Shown one piece after another: positions 48,974 to 57,400 of a stretch of DNA of 64,000 nucleotides. This stretch comes from Curtobacterium sp. VKM Ac-2922 (GTDB lineage: Bacteria > Actinomycetota > Actinomycetes > Actinomycetales > Microbacteriaceae): the NCBI RefSeq assembly GCF_022815645.1, contig NZ_JALGRO010000005.1:1-64000 (forward strand), given 5' to 3'. A model generated the notes under the pieces. The model was not told the origin of the DNA. It worked only from the letters and a program-made list of their open reading frames with translations, and did no database searches. How positions within the stretch are numbered: the stretch's first letter is position 1; each line of letters starts with the position of its first letter. Both the position numbers and the translations under genes were made by a program.

Positions 48974-49261
48974 ATGGCTGACAAGTCACTGAACCGCACC
49001 GAGCTCGTCGCTGCCGTCGCCGCCGAGTCCGGCCAGAGCCAGGCCACCGTCAACGGCGTCGTCGACGCGCTCTTCAGCGTCGTCTCGGGCTCCGTCGCCG
49101 ACGGCACGAAGGTCACGATCCCCGGGTGGATCGCCTTCGAGAAGACGCACCGCGCCGCCCGCACCGGCCGCAACCCGCAGACGGGTGAAGCCATCGAGAT
49201 CGCCGCGAGCGACTCGGTCAAGGTCAGCGCCGGCTCGAAGCTCAAGGCCTCGGTCAAGTAA
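48974..49261 (+). CDS. hup: HU-family DNA-binding protein
   Basis: A 95-residue nucleoid protein: LNRTELVAAVAAESGQSQAT at the start and WIAFEKTHRAARTGRNPQTG forming the DNA-binding arm, ending KLKASVK. No Lys/Ala/Pro-rich C-terminal tail of the mycobacterial HupB type, so it is the short form. GAGGAGGACATCCA precedes the ATG. Flanked by terminators on both sides, so monocistronic. Confidence 0.96.
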   Translation: MADKSLNRTELVAAVAAESGQSQATVNGVVDALFSVVSGSVADGTKVTIPGWIAFEKTHRAARTGRNPQTGEAIEIAASDSVKVSAGSKLKASVK

Positions 49262-49280
49262 GACTGTCGTACGGCACGCA

Positions 49281-49302
49281 GGGGACGGCTCCGGCCGTCC
49301 CC
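49281..49302 (+). terminator. Terminator after hup
   Basis: GGGGACGGC (49281-49289) pairs with GCCGTCCCC (49294-49302), followed by TTCGTCGTT. Confidence 0.8.
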
Positions 49303-49367
49303 TTCGTCGTTCCTGCCGGTCCTCCACAGGTCCGGGTCCGGCGTTCGGTGCCGCGGTGGGCAGCGCC

Positions 49368-49373
49368 TAGGCT
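49368..49373 (+). promoter_or_regulatory. Leaderless-type -10 box of the CopD-CtaG gene
   Basis: TAGGCT, 6 nt before the GTG at 49380. Confidence 0.5.
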
Positions 49374-49379
49374 TGTCGG

Positions 49380-51455
49380 GTGAACCGGATCGCGCGCATC
49401 GCCGGGCCAGCCGTGCTGGTCCTCGTCGCGTTCGTGTCGCTGCTGGTCGCCCTGGTGATCGGCGGCGGGGCCGACGCCGCGCTGATCGCCGACCCCGGTT
49501 CCGCGGTGCGCTTCGGGCTGCCGATCGCCCGGGTCGTCGTCGACCTGTCCGCTGCGGCCACCATCGGCGGTCTCGCGCTCGTGACCATCGGGCTGTCACG
49601 GACGGCCCCCGAGTGGAACCGTGCGATCGACGTCGCGGCCGCGTCGGCCGGCGTCTGGACCGTCGCGTCGGCCGTCACGACCTTCTTCACGTTCCTCAGC
49701 GTCGCCGGATCGCGGATCTCGCTCGACGACCAGTTCGGCCAGTCGATGGGCGTGTTCCTGACCGGGACCGACCTGGGCTTGGCGTGGCTGGTCACCGTGC
49801 TGGTCGCGGCCGCCGTCACGGTGCTCTGCTTCGCCGTCCGGTCGCGGGGCATGGTCGCCCTGACCGCCGGCGTCGCGATGATCGGCCTCGTCCCCCTCGC
49901 GCAGCAGGGGCACGCCGCCGGCACGGCCAGCCACGACGCCGCGGTCACCGCGCTCGGGCTGCACCTGGTCGGCGCCGCTCTGTGGATCGGCGGGCTCGTG
50001 ATGCTGACGCTCGTCCGTGCGGTGGTGCCGGGGGACCGCCTGGCACTCGTGGTCGGTCGGTACTCCAGCATCGCGCTCGGGTGCTTCGTCCTGGTCGCGG
50101 TCTCCGGTGTCGCGTCCGCGCAGATCCGGGTCGGCGCGTTCTCGAACCTGTTCACCCCGTACGGCGCGCTGGTCCTGGTGAAGACCGCGGCGATCATCGC
50201 GCTCGGCGTCCTCGGGGCGGTGCAGCGTCGTCGCGCCGTCGTCGCCCTGACGGCCACGCCTGGGCGTGCGCGGCCGTTCTGGACCCTGGTGGTGCTCGAG
50301 CTCGCCGTCATGGGCGTCGCCTCGGGCTTCGCGGCGGCGCTCGGCCGCACGGCGACGCCGGTCGACCAGATCGCCCTGAGCAAGACGAGTGATCCCTCTC
50401 CGGCCGAGATCCTGACCGACGACCCGTTGCCCCGGGCGCCCGGCACGTGGGGGTGGCTGACGCAGTGGAACATCGACCTGTTCTGGCTCATGGTCGCCGT
50501 GCTCCTCGTGGCCACCTACATCGCCGGCGTGGTCCGGCTCCGTCGTCGCGGAGTGTCCTGGCCGGTCCGTCGCAGTGTCGCGGCTGCGATCGCCGTCGTC
50601 AGCCTGGTCGTCGCGACCTCGGGCTCGCTGCACCAGTACGACCGGTTCCTGCTGTCTGCCGACGTCGGTGCGCACGTGCTGCTCGGAGTGGTCGTCCCCG
50701 CGCTGGTGTGGGCCGCGGCACCGGTGCAGCTCATCCGTGCGGCAGCGCACCCGCGGGACGACGGCAGCACGGGCGTCCGCGAGTGGACCGGTGTCCTCGT
50801 CGACAACGCCGCCGTGCGCTACCTGGTGCAGCCCTTCCCGGCGTTCGTTCTGCTGGCGGCGCTCTGGTGGGCGTTCTTCGGCACCCAGGCGGTCCGGTGG
50901 TCGGCCAGTGACTCGATCGGTCGCACCGTGATCGACGTGGTGTTCCTGCTGGTCGGGCTCCTCGCGCTGCCGACGCTCCTGACGCCCGTCGCCGCCGGTG
51001 CCCGGTCGGCATCGCGGGCGGCGTTCGCGGTGCGGGCTGCCGGTGCCGTGGTCGTCGCCGCGGGCATGGTGTCGCTCGGCATCGCGATGCAGGGCGCCCT
51101 CGGACTGCTGCAGGCGTCGTGGTTCGGCGCGATGGGGCGGACGTGGGGGCCGGACCCGCTGGTCGACCAGGCCCGCGCCGGCGTCGTCCTGGTCGTGGCC
51201 GGCGTGCTGCTGGTCGTCGCCGTGGTGGTCGTCGGTGTCGTGCGGGTGCGGCACGACCGTGGGCGTGCGCCGGGTGCGGGTGCGGGTGCGGCTGCGGCGG
51301 GTGCGGGTGCGGCCGGTGCGGGTGCGTCCGGATCGCACGGCCCCGGATCGCGCCCCTCTGCGGGCGTCGCGCCCGCGGTGGACGGGGCGCGCCGTCCGCA
51401 CGGGGGTGCGACGCCCGGCGCCGCGGCCCCCGGCACCGAGACGAGCGTCTCGTGA
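49380..51455 (+). CDS. CopD-CtaG fusion (copper handling/cytochrome oxidase assembly)
   Basis: A 691-residue membrane protein. Residues about 1-330 carry a CopD-type copper-resistance domain (QGHAAGTASHDAAVTALGLH and LHLVGAALWIGGLVMLTLVR, with conserved His). After a loop (SDPSPAEILTDDPLPRAPG), residues about 355-620 form a caa3-type CtaG domain (LTQWNIDLFWLMVAVLLVAT, SGSLHQYDRFLLSADVGAHV, WAFFGTQAVRW). The fusion is known in Microbacteriaceae and allies. The last 70 residues are Ala/Gly/Pro low complexity. GTG start without a ribosome-binding site, consistent with a leaderless mRNA. The next gene overlaps by 4 bases. Confidence 0.9.
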   Translation: MNRIARIAGPAVLVLVAFVSLLVALVIGGGADAALIADPGSAVRFGLPIARVVVDLSAAATIGGLALVTIGLSRTAPEWNRAIDVAAASAGVWTVASAVTTFFTFLSVAGSRISLDDQFGQSMGVFLTGTDLGLAWLVTVLVAAAVTVLCFAVRSRGMVALTAGVAMIGLVPLAQQGHAAGTASHDAAVTALGLHLVGAALWIGGLVMLTLVRAVVPGDRLALVVGRYSSIALGCFVLVAVSGVASAQIRVGAFSNLFTPYGALVLVKTAAIIALGVLGAVQRRRAVVALTATPGRARPFWTLVVLELAVMGVASGFAAALGRTATPVDQIALSKTSDPSPAEILTDDPLPRAPGTWGWLTQWNIDLFWLMVAVLLVATYIAGVVRLRRRGVSWPVRRSVAAAIAVVSLVVATSGSLHQYDRFLLSADVGAHVLLGVVVPALVWAAAPVQLIRAAAHPRDDGSTGVREWTGVLVDNAAVRYLVQPFPAFVLLAALWWAFFGTQAVRWSASDSIGRTVIDVVFLLVGLLALPTLLTPVAAGARSASRAAFAVRAAGAVVVAAGMVSLGIAMQGALGLLQASWFGAMGRTWGPDPLVDQARAGVVLVVAGVLLVVAVVVVGVVRVRHDRGRAPGAGAGAAAAGAGAAGAGASGSHGPGSRPSAGVAPAVDGARRPHGGATPGAAAPGTETSVS

Positions 51456-52753
51456 GCATCGAGCTGAGCGCTGAGCAGCGCGCTGTCTTCGACCACATCG
51501 AGTCCACCCGCGACCACGTCTTCATCACCGGGCGCGCGGGGACGGGCAAGTCCACGCTGCTCAACCACCTGTCGTGGAACACCGAGAAGCAGGTCGTCAT
51601 CTGCGCCCCCACGGGCGTCGCAGCCCTCAACGTCGGCGGCCAGACCATCCACTCGCTGTTCCGGCTGCCGATCGGGCTCATCGCGGACGCCGAGCTGCGA
51701 CAGGGCCCAGACACCCGCAAACTCCTCAACACGATCGACACCCTGGTCATCGACGAGGTCTCGATGGTCAACGCTGACCTGCTCGACGCCATGGACCGCT
51801 CACTCCGCAAGGCCCGCGGCCGCCAGTTCGAGGCGTTCGGTGGCGTGCAGGTCGTCATGTTCGGTGACCCGTACCAGCTGCCGCCGGTGCCGGGCGACGG
51901 GGACGAGCGCGCGTACTTCACCGACCACTACCGATCGCTCTGGTTCTTCGACGCCAAGGTGTGGCTCGAGGCCGAGCTCAACATCATCGAGCTCGCCACC
52001 GTCCACCGGCAGCGGGACGACGCCTTCGCGGCGATGCTGACGGCCGTGCGGCACGGTCGGGTCACCGCGGACGTGGCGAACCGCCTGAACGAGGCCGGTG
52101 CGCGTCCGGCTCCGGACGACGCGATCACCCTCGCGACCCGCAACGACACCGTGGCGCGGATCAACAAGGCGGCGCTCGAACGGCTGCCCGGCACCGTGAA
52201 GACCGCCCGGGCCGACGTCAACGGCGACTTCGGCGGTCGGAACTTCCCGGCGGACGAAGCCCTCGAGCTCAAGCCCGGCGCCCACGTGATGTTCCTGCGC
52301 AACGACCCCGATCAACGCTGGGTGAACGGCACGCTCGGCGTCGTGCAGACCATCCGCGACACGGTCTGGGTCGACATCGACGGTGAGTCCTTCGAGGTCC
52401 AGCCATCGGTGTGGGAGAAGTTCAAGTACTCCTACGACGCCGACAAGAAGGAACTCAAGAAGGACACCGTGGGGGAGTTCCAGCAGTTCCCGCTGCGGCT
52501 CGCCTGGGCCGTGACGATCCACAAGTCCCAGGGCAGCACCTACGACCGGGCCGTGATCGACCTGGGCAACCGGGTGTTCAGCGCGGGGCAGACCTACGTC
52601 GCGCTCTCCCGACTGACCTCGCTGGACGGGCTCTACCTGACGCGGCCGTTGCGCCCGTCGGACATCATCGTGGACCTGGACGTCCGGCGCTTCATGTCCG
52701 AGGCGCCCCGCGTCGTCGCGACGCAGCTCGAAGCGCCGAAGCCCGACGCCTGA
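51452..52753 (+). CDS. PIF1-like AAA helicase
   Basis: A 433-residue superfamily 1B helicase. Walker A FITGRAGTGKSTLLNHL near residue 24; APTGVAALNVGGQTIHSLF near 50; Walker B TLVIDEVSMVNADLLDAMD near 92; GDPYQLPPV near 131; the C-terminal UvrD-like end has FPLRLAWAVTIHKSQGSTYD and TYVALSRLTSLDGLYLTRPL. It probably unwinds DNA or G-quadruplex structures. GTG start overlaps the CopD-CtaG stop (GTGA), an odd partnership probably from compaction. Confidence 0.92.
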   Translation: MSIELSAEQRAVFDHIESTRDHVFITGRAGTGKSTLLNHLSWNTEKQVVICAPTGVAALNVGGQTIHSLFRLPIGLIADAELRQGPDTRKLLNTIDTLVIDEVSMVNADLLDAMDRSLRKARGRQFEAFGGVQVVMFGDPYQLPPVPGDGDERAYFTDHYRSLWFFDAKVWLEAELNIIELATVHRQRDDAFAAMLTAVRHGRVTADVANRLNEAGARPAPDDAITLATRNDTVARINKAALERLPGTVKTARADVNGDFGGRNFPADEALELKPGAHVMFLRNDPDQRWVNGTLGVVQTIRDTVWVDIDGESFEVQPSVWEKFKYSYDADKKELKKDTVGEFQQFPLRLAWAVTIHKSQGSTYDRAVIDLGNRVFSAGQTYVALSRLTSLDGLYLTRPLRPSDIIVDLDVRRFMSEAPRVVATQLEAPKPDA

Positions 52754-52763
52754 CGCGGCGAAC

Positions 52764-52869
52764 CCGACGACGACGCCCGCCCGACGACGACGCCCGCCCG
52801 ACGACGACGCCCGCCCGACGACGACGCCCGCCCGACGACGACGCCCGCCCGCCCGACGACGACGCCCGC
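52764..52869. repeat. 17-bp tandem repeat
   Basis: CCGACGACGACGCCCGC repeated six times, the last separated by four extra bases, directly after the helicase gene and before the convergent DUF4383 gene. Confidence 0.92.
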
Positions 52870-52891
52870 CTGCCGGTGCGGCAGACGGGCG
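52863..52891. terminator. Hairpin at the end of the repeat
   Basis: CGCCCGCCTGCC pairs imperfectly with GGCAGACGGGCG (single C/A bulge). Probably terminates helicase and DUF4383 transcripts. Confidence 0.65.
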
Positions 52892-52906
52892 TCGAGGGAG
52901 CAGGTG

Positions 52907-53353
52907 TCAGGCGCGGGCGGCCCGCAGCGCGGCGATGTTCTGCTTGTCCGCACCCAGCGCGGTGAGCACCAGCACGACGCCCACGATCGCGTTGAAGATG
53001 TTGTCCGCCAGGTTCATCGCGAACACGTTGGCCGAGGTGTTCATGAACACGAAGCCGTACACGGCCATGACGATCAGCACGACGCCCACGACCAGGTTCA
53101 CGTTGCGCGAGCCGATGGTGTTGCCGAGGCCGACGATGAACAGCGCAGCGGCGAGCACCGTCCAGATCAGGACGAGGGCGGCGTTCACCAGGAAGGCGTT
53201 CCACAGCAGGCCGCCGCTGTCGCCGAAGAAGCGGGCGCCGTTGTCACCGGCGAAGAAGAAGCCCAGGACGCCCCAGACGGCGAGCAGCATGCCGACGGTC
53301 AGCGCGAGCCCTCGGTTCGGCGAGGCGATGATGCTCGGTTCCTTGACTGCCAC
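52907..53353 (-). CDS. DUF4383 membrane protein
   Basis: A 148-residue protein of four helices with short loops: LALTVGMLLAVWGVLGFFFA, WNAFLVNAALVLIWTVLAAA, NLVVGVVLIVMAVYGFVFM, and NIFNAIVGVVLVLTALGADK. Family DUF4383, function unknown. GTG at 53351-53353 follows GAGGAGACCGAA. The frame is open for another 250 bases upstream and encodes a further hydrophobic helix (GIVLLGVVVAGLLVRLVTAL) and an Ala/Pro linker, so a longer product cannot be excluded. Confidence 0.85.
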   Translation of the reverse strand: MAVKEPSIIASPNRGLALTVGMLLAVWGVLGFFFAGDNGARFFGDSGGLLWNAFLVNAALVLIWTVLAAALFIVGLGNTIGSRNVNLVVGVVLIVMAVYGFVFMNTSANVFAMNLADNIFNAIVGVVLVLTALGADKQNIAALRAARA

Positions 53354-53606
53354 TTCGGTCTCCTCTTCTCGTGCCACCAGGGCCGACGGTGATGTCGTGC
53401 GGGACGCTGTTGCCGGTGCCGTCCGGGCGGACGTCCCCGGCGAGCGGGCTGCGACCGGACCCGCACCCGGCGCGACGGCGCCCTGGTTCCCAGCGTCCGA
53501 CCGGCCGGTCAACGGTATCGTGTCCCGCCCCGACCGACCCAATCGAAGCGCCGTCACCAGGCGCACGAGCAGTCCCGCGACGACCACGCCGAGGAGGACG
53601 ATCCCC

Positions 53607-54521
53607 GTGACCCGCACGCCCGACCGCCGTGCGCCGTTCTCGCGTGAGGACCCCCGCGGGCCGAGCGTGTCTCGGCGGCTGCGGTGGGGGGTGCTGGCCG
53701 GTGTGGGGTTCGTGATCGTGCCTCTCGTGTACGCGGTCGCCGTGCTGACGCCCGTCGGGCAGCGAGTCGAGGACTCCGCGCTCGGCGGCGTCCGCGAGAC
53801 CGACCTGTTCGGGTCGGACACCGCCCTGAACGTCATCTCGGTCCCGGTCGTGCTGCTGCTCATCGTCGTGATCGCCGCCGTGGCGTTCGCCCGGAGGCGG
53901 CTCGCCGTGGGACTGGCGGCGGGTCTGGTGGTGCTCGCGTCGGCGGGCACCTCGACCCTGGTGAAGCGTATCGCCGTCCGCCCGGAGATCGCCCAGTCGA
54001 CGACGCCGAACTCGTTCCCCTCGGGCCACGCGACGATCGCCCTCGCCGCGCTGTTCGCCGTGCTGATGGTCACGCCCAGGCGCTTCCGGCCGGTGGTGCT
54101 GCTGGTCGGGGCCGCCTACGCCGTCTTCGTCGCGAACCAGACCGTCGTGTACGGCTGGCACCGCGTCAGTGACATCGTGGGGGCCTGCGCCGTCGCCCTG
54201 TTCTGGGTCGGCATCGTCCGTGCGGTCGGTCCGCGGGTCGACCAGGGTGCGCGCGGTGACCGCGACGGCCGACGTGGACCGCGCCGTCTGGTGACCGCGA
54301 TCCTCGTCGTCTCGACCGGTGTGACGTTCGCCGTGGGTGCGGCCGCGGCTGTCGTGGCGCTCGCGACCGGCTCGGGCCACGACCACGACGCGCTGCTCGT
54401 CGCGGGCCGTATGGCGTCGTCGGCGAGCGTGCTGGTGGTGGTCACCGTCGTGTGGTTGGCGGACGGGATGCACCACGCGGCGCCGACGACCGACACCAGC
54501 GGCACGCCGACGCCTGTCTGA
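53607..54521 (+). CDS. PAP2-family phosphatase
   Basis: A 304-residue, six-to-eight-helix lipid phosphatase. The three catalytic motifs are intact: KRIAVRPE (KxxxxxxRP type) near residue 121, NSFPSGHATIA near 135 and VYGWHRVSDIVG near 180. It would dephosphorylate undecaprenyl pyrophosphate or phosphatidic acid. Two further helices follow the core. GAGGAGGACGATCCCC precedes the GTG. Divergent from DUF4383 across 253 bases. Confidence 0.9.
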   Translation: MTRTPDRRAPFSREDPRGPSVSRRLRWGVLAGVGFVIVPLVYAVAVLTPVGQRVEDSALGGVRETDLFGSDTALNVISVPVVLLLIVVIAAVAFARRRLAVGLAAGLVVLASAGTSTLVKRIAVRPEIAQSTTPNSFPSGHATIALAALFAVLMVTPRRFRPVVLLVGAAYAVFVANQTVVYGWHRVSDIVGACAVALFWVGIVRAVGPRVDQGARGDRDGRRGPRRLVTAILVVSTGVTFAVGAAAAVVALATGSGHDHDALLVAGRMASSASVLVVVTVVWLADGMHHAAPTTDTSGTPTPV

Positions 54522-54624
54522 CCGGACTCGGAACCGGGCCGGAACCGCGCACGGAAGCGGCCACGAACCGGGCCGGACCCGTGTCTGGACCCGGCCCCGG
54601 GCCTCCAGAGCGCCGCCCGGTCGG

Positions 54625-55062
54625 TCACACCGCGTGCATGGACCGCAGGATCCGACGTGCGATGCGCGCCTCTTCGTCGGCGCCGGCATCGTGCCGCACG
54701 GACCGGACCGGCACGCCGAGCACGACGGCGATCTCGGACGGCGCGACGCGCAGGTCCGACAGCTCCTGCACCAGACGGTCGCGCTCGAGGGCGACCGAGT
54801 CCTCGACGGCCCTGGCCTCGTCGCGGAGCTCCCGCGCCCGTGCTGCGGCCTGGCGAACGGTCGCCATGCGGGCCATCGTGTCCGCGTCCCCGAGCAGGTA
54901 CTCGATGTCCGGGTCGACGCCCGAGAACTCGCGGACCATCGAGCGGTGCTGCACGACGACCTCGTCGAGCCACGACCCGTGGTGCTCGATCGCGGGGTAG
55001 TCCATGCAGGTCAGGACCCACTCGTCGCGGACGAGACGCGCGGTCGAGGTGATGGTGGTCAC
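54625..55062 (-). CDS. HicB-like protein with C-terminal HTH
   Basis: A 145-residue protein. Residues 1-55 (STARLVRDEWVLTCMDYPAI, then SWLDEVVVQHRSMVREFSGV) look like the HicB antitoxin fold with its strand-strand-helix order; a charged helix (about 65-110) follows; residues 108-130 (LRVAPSEIAVVLGVPVRSVR) look like a helix-turn-helix. No HicA toxin gene is adjacent. It may be an orphan regulator. GGAGGTGTCAGC precedes the GTG start. Confidence 0.7.
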   Translation of the reverse strand: MTTITSTARLVRDEWVLTCMDYPAIEHHGSWLDEVVVQHRSMVREFSGVDPDIEYLLGDADTMARMATVRQAAARARELRDEARAVEDSVALERDRLVQELSDLRVAPSEIAVVLGVPVRSVRHDAGADEEARIARRILRSMHAV

Positions 55063-55318
55063 GCTGACACCTCCGTGGAGTCCTGATCATCGTGCCTGGT
55101 GAGGGCGTTGCATCGACGCTACCGGTGATCGGCACCGTCGCGCTGCCCGCGGATGGCACCCAACCAGGGGTGATCTCGGGGGGCAGGCAGCGGGCCCGGT
55201 GACCCACCACGCGCCCACGAGGGAGTCGGGGACGGTGGCGGAATGCCCCGGCCTCCGCTACGTTGTACTCGTCAGTTCGATGCAAACGCATAGAACGAGG
55301 ACGCAGGAGGCGACCACC

Positions 55319-56458
55319 ATGCAGTTCGGGATCTTCACGGTCAGCGACGTCACGACCGACCCCACGACGGGCACCACGCCGGACGACACCCAGCGCGTGC
55401 GCGACATCCTGACGATCGCCGAGCACGCGGACCAGGCCGGCCTCGACGTGTTCGCGACCGGCGAGCACCACAACCCGCCGTTCGTGGCCTCGAGCCCGAC
55501 GACGATGCTCGGCTACCTGGCCGGTCGGACGAAGAACATCACGCTCTCGACGAGCACCACGCTCATCACCACGAACGACCCCGTGCGCATCGCCGAGGAG
55601 TACGCGATGCTGCAGGTCATCTCCGACGGCCGCATGGACCTGATGATGGGCCGCGGCAACACCGGCCCGGTCTACCCGTGGTTCGGGCAGGACATCCGGC
55701 AGGGCGTCAACCTGGCGATCGAGAACTACGCGCTCGTCCGCCAGCTCTGGGAGAACGACGTCGTGAACTGGCAGGGGAAGTTCCGCACGCCGCTGCAGGG
55801 CTTCACGTCGACCCCGCGCCCGCTCGACGGCGTCGCGCCCTTCGTCTGGCACGGCTCGATCCGCACGCCGGAGATCGCCGAGCAGGCCGCCTACTACGGC
55901 GACGGGTTCTTCCACAACAACATCTTCTGGCCGATCCAGCACACCGAGCAGATGGTCGGGCTCTACCGTCAGCGCTTCGAGCACTACGGACACGGCCGTG
56001 CCGACCAGGCGATCGTGGGCCTGGGTGGGCAGTTCTTCGCCCGGAAGAACTCGCAGGACGCCCAGGCCGAGTTCCGCCCGTACTTCGACAACGCCCCGGT
56101 CTACGGCCACGGCCCGACCATGGAGGACTTCACCGAGCAGACCCCGCTGACGGTCGGTTCCCCGCAGCAGGTCATCGACCGGTACGCCGCGATGAAGGAC
56201 CACGTCGGCCACTACCAGCGCCAGCTGTTCCTCATCGACCACGCGGGCCTGCCGCTCAAGACGGTGCTCGAGCAGATCGACATCCTGGCCGAGGACATCG
56301 TCCCCGCCCTGCGTGCGATCAACGACGGTGACCGCCCGGCCCACGTTCCGAGCAACCCGCCGAGCCACGCCGAGCGCGTCGCCGCCGCCCGCGCAGCGGG
56401 TGCGGTCGGCAGCGACCACGTCGCCGCCGTCGACGAGTTCACCGGAGCGTCGGTCTGA
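55319..56458 (+). CDS. Luciferase-like (LLM class) flavin monooxygenase
   Basis: A 379-residue FMN-dependent TIM-barrel enzyme. FGIFTVSDV at the N-terminus, ATGEHHNPPFVASSPTTMLG near residue 45, LTTNDPVRIAEEYAMLQVIS near 88 and GRMDLMMGRGNTGPVY near 108 are typical. A partner reductase is not adjacent; the FMN reductase at 12.8 kb could serve. Substrate unknown. GGAGGCGACCACC precedes the ATG. A small ATGC-aaac-GCAT repeat lies about 40 bases upstream. Confidence 0.88.
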   Translation: MQFGIFTVSDVTTDPTTGTTPDDTQRVRDILTIAEHADQAGLDVFATGEHHNPPFVASSPTTMLGYLAGRTKNITLSTSTTLITTNDPVRIAEEYAMLQVISDGRMDLMMGRGNTGPVYPWFGQDIRQGVNLAIENYALVRQLWENDVVNWQGKFRTPLQGFTSTPRPLDGVAPFVWHGSIRTPEIAEQAAYYGDGFFHNNIFWPIQHTEQMVGLYRQRFEHYGHGRADQAIVGLGGQFFARKNSQDAQAEFRPYFDNAPVYGHGPTMEDFTEQTPLTVGSPQQVIDRYAAMKDHVGHYQRQLFLIDHAGLPLKTVLEQIDILAEDIVPALRAINDGDRPAHVPSNPPSHAERVAAARAAGAVGSDHVAAVDEFTGASV

Positions 56459-56470
56459 TCCGACGACCAT

Positions 56471-56518
56471 GACGGACGGGAGGCCCGGTGCCAGCTGGCA
56501 CCGGGCCTCCCGTCCGTC
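56471..56518. terminator. Perfect 48-bp palindrome, GACGGGAGGC/GTGCCAGCTGGCAC family
   Basis: Arms 56471-56494 and 56495-56518 are exact complements with no loop. The inner 40 bases are the same as 61240-61279. It follows the monooxygenase gene. Confidence 0.9.
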
Positions 56519-56542
56519 TGCGGTCCGGTCCACCCTGCGAAC

Positions 56543-56636
56543 GCGACAGATCCGCCCCGACCATCCAGCTCGATCTGTCGCTTTCGCGAAAGCGACAGAA
56601 CCCCGCCGACCGTTGGCGGTGAACTGTCGCTTTCGG
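56543..56636. repeat. Cluster of CTGTCGC(TTTCGC) inverted and direct repeats
   Basis: GCGACAGATC (56543-56552) pairs with GATCTGTCGC (56572-56581). A perfect 26-bp palindrome beginning TCTGTCGCTTTCG spans 56574-56599. A further CTGTCGCTTTCGG is at 56624-56636. Several alternative stems are possible. It lies between the monooxygenase gene and the convergent SMR pair. Confidence 0.85.
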
Positions 56637-56650
56637 AGGGGAACGGGGGG

Positions 56651-56989
56651 TCAGGCGCGCGGTGCCGGCGGGCGTGCCGGCAGCAGCTTCAGGCCGACCA
56701 CGCACCCGACGATCCCGGCGATGAAGACCAGGCGCAGCACGGTGACGGGCTCGGCGCCGGTCGCCATGCCCCACAGCACGGTCAGCGCTGCCCCGGTCCC
56801 CGTCCACACGGCGTAGGCGGTGCTGATCGGGATGTGCTTGAGCACGTACGCGAACGCGACCAGGCTGATCGCGATCGTCACGGCGAACAGCAGTGTCGGG
56901 CCGAGCTCGGTGAACCCGTTGCTCGCACCGAGGGCGGTCGCCCACACGGTCTCGAGGGTGGCGCTGACGAACAACACGATCCACGGCAT
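56651..56989 (-). CDS. SMR-family exporter subunit B
   Basis: A 112-residue, four-helix small multidrug resistance protein. The essential Glu is in VSATLETVWATALGASNGF near residue 13; PISTAYAVWTGTGAALTVL near 53 forms helix 3. It lies one base after its partner, a paired SMR arrangement that makes antiparallel heterodimers (as in EbrAB or YkkCD). Substrate may be quaternary ammonium compounds or guanidinium. Confidence 0.92.
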   Translation of the reverse strand: MPWIVLFVSATLETVWATALGASNGFTELGPTLLFAVTIAISLVAFAYVLKHIPISTAYAVWTGTGAALTVLWGMATGAEPVTVLRLVFIAGIVGCVVGLKLLPARPPAPRA

Positions 56990-56990
56990 C

Positions 56991-57305
56991 TCAGCTCACC
57001 ACCTTGAGCCCGACGACGCAGGCGACGAGTCCGAGCACCAGGCCGATCCGGGCGAAGGACGCTGCTTCCTGCCGGCGGGCGACGGCGACCAGCACCGTCA
57101 GGGACGCGCCGATGCCGACCCACACCGCATAGGCCGTGCCCACCGGGATCGCGGTCATCGCGAACGCCAGGCCGATCATGCTCAGGGCCATGCCGGCGAC
57201 GAAGACGATCGACGGCACCACCTTCTTGAACCCGTTCGACGCGCCGAGCGCCGTGGCCCACACGGCTTCGAGCACGCCGGACAGGACCAGGACGATCCAG
57301 ACCAT
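56991..57305 (-). CDS. SMR-family exporter subunit A
   Basis: A 104-residue, four-helix SMR protein with Glu in LSGVLEAVWATALGASNGF near residue 13 and AIPVGTAYAVWVGIGASLTV near 53. GGAGGAACGTC precedes the ATG. Promoter region is shared with a divergent TetR gene and contains a 15-bp inverted repeat. Confidence 0.92.
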   Translation of the reverse strand: MVWIVLVLSGVLEAVWATALGASNGFKKVVPSIVFVAGMALSMIGLAFAMTAIPVGTAYAVWVGIGASLTVLVAVARRQEAASFARIGLVLGLVACVVGLKVVS

Positions 57306-57332
57306 GACGTTCCTCCTTCGATCAACATTCCC

Positions 57333-57388
57333 GCACGACTGTGCGACAACGACCAGACCAGTTCTAGCACGAAGTCGCACAGTCGTGC
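57333..57388. promoter_or_regulatory. TetR-type operator pair
   Basis: GCACGACTGTGCGAC (57333-57347) and its exact complement (57374-57388) flank 26 bases. Each arm contains GCAC-GACT-GTGC, so each could bind a dimer. A TAGAAC -10-like word lies on the minus strand between them. Confidence 0.8.
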
Positions 57389-57400
57389 CAGAATGATCGG

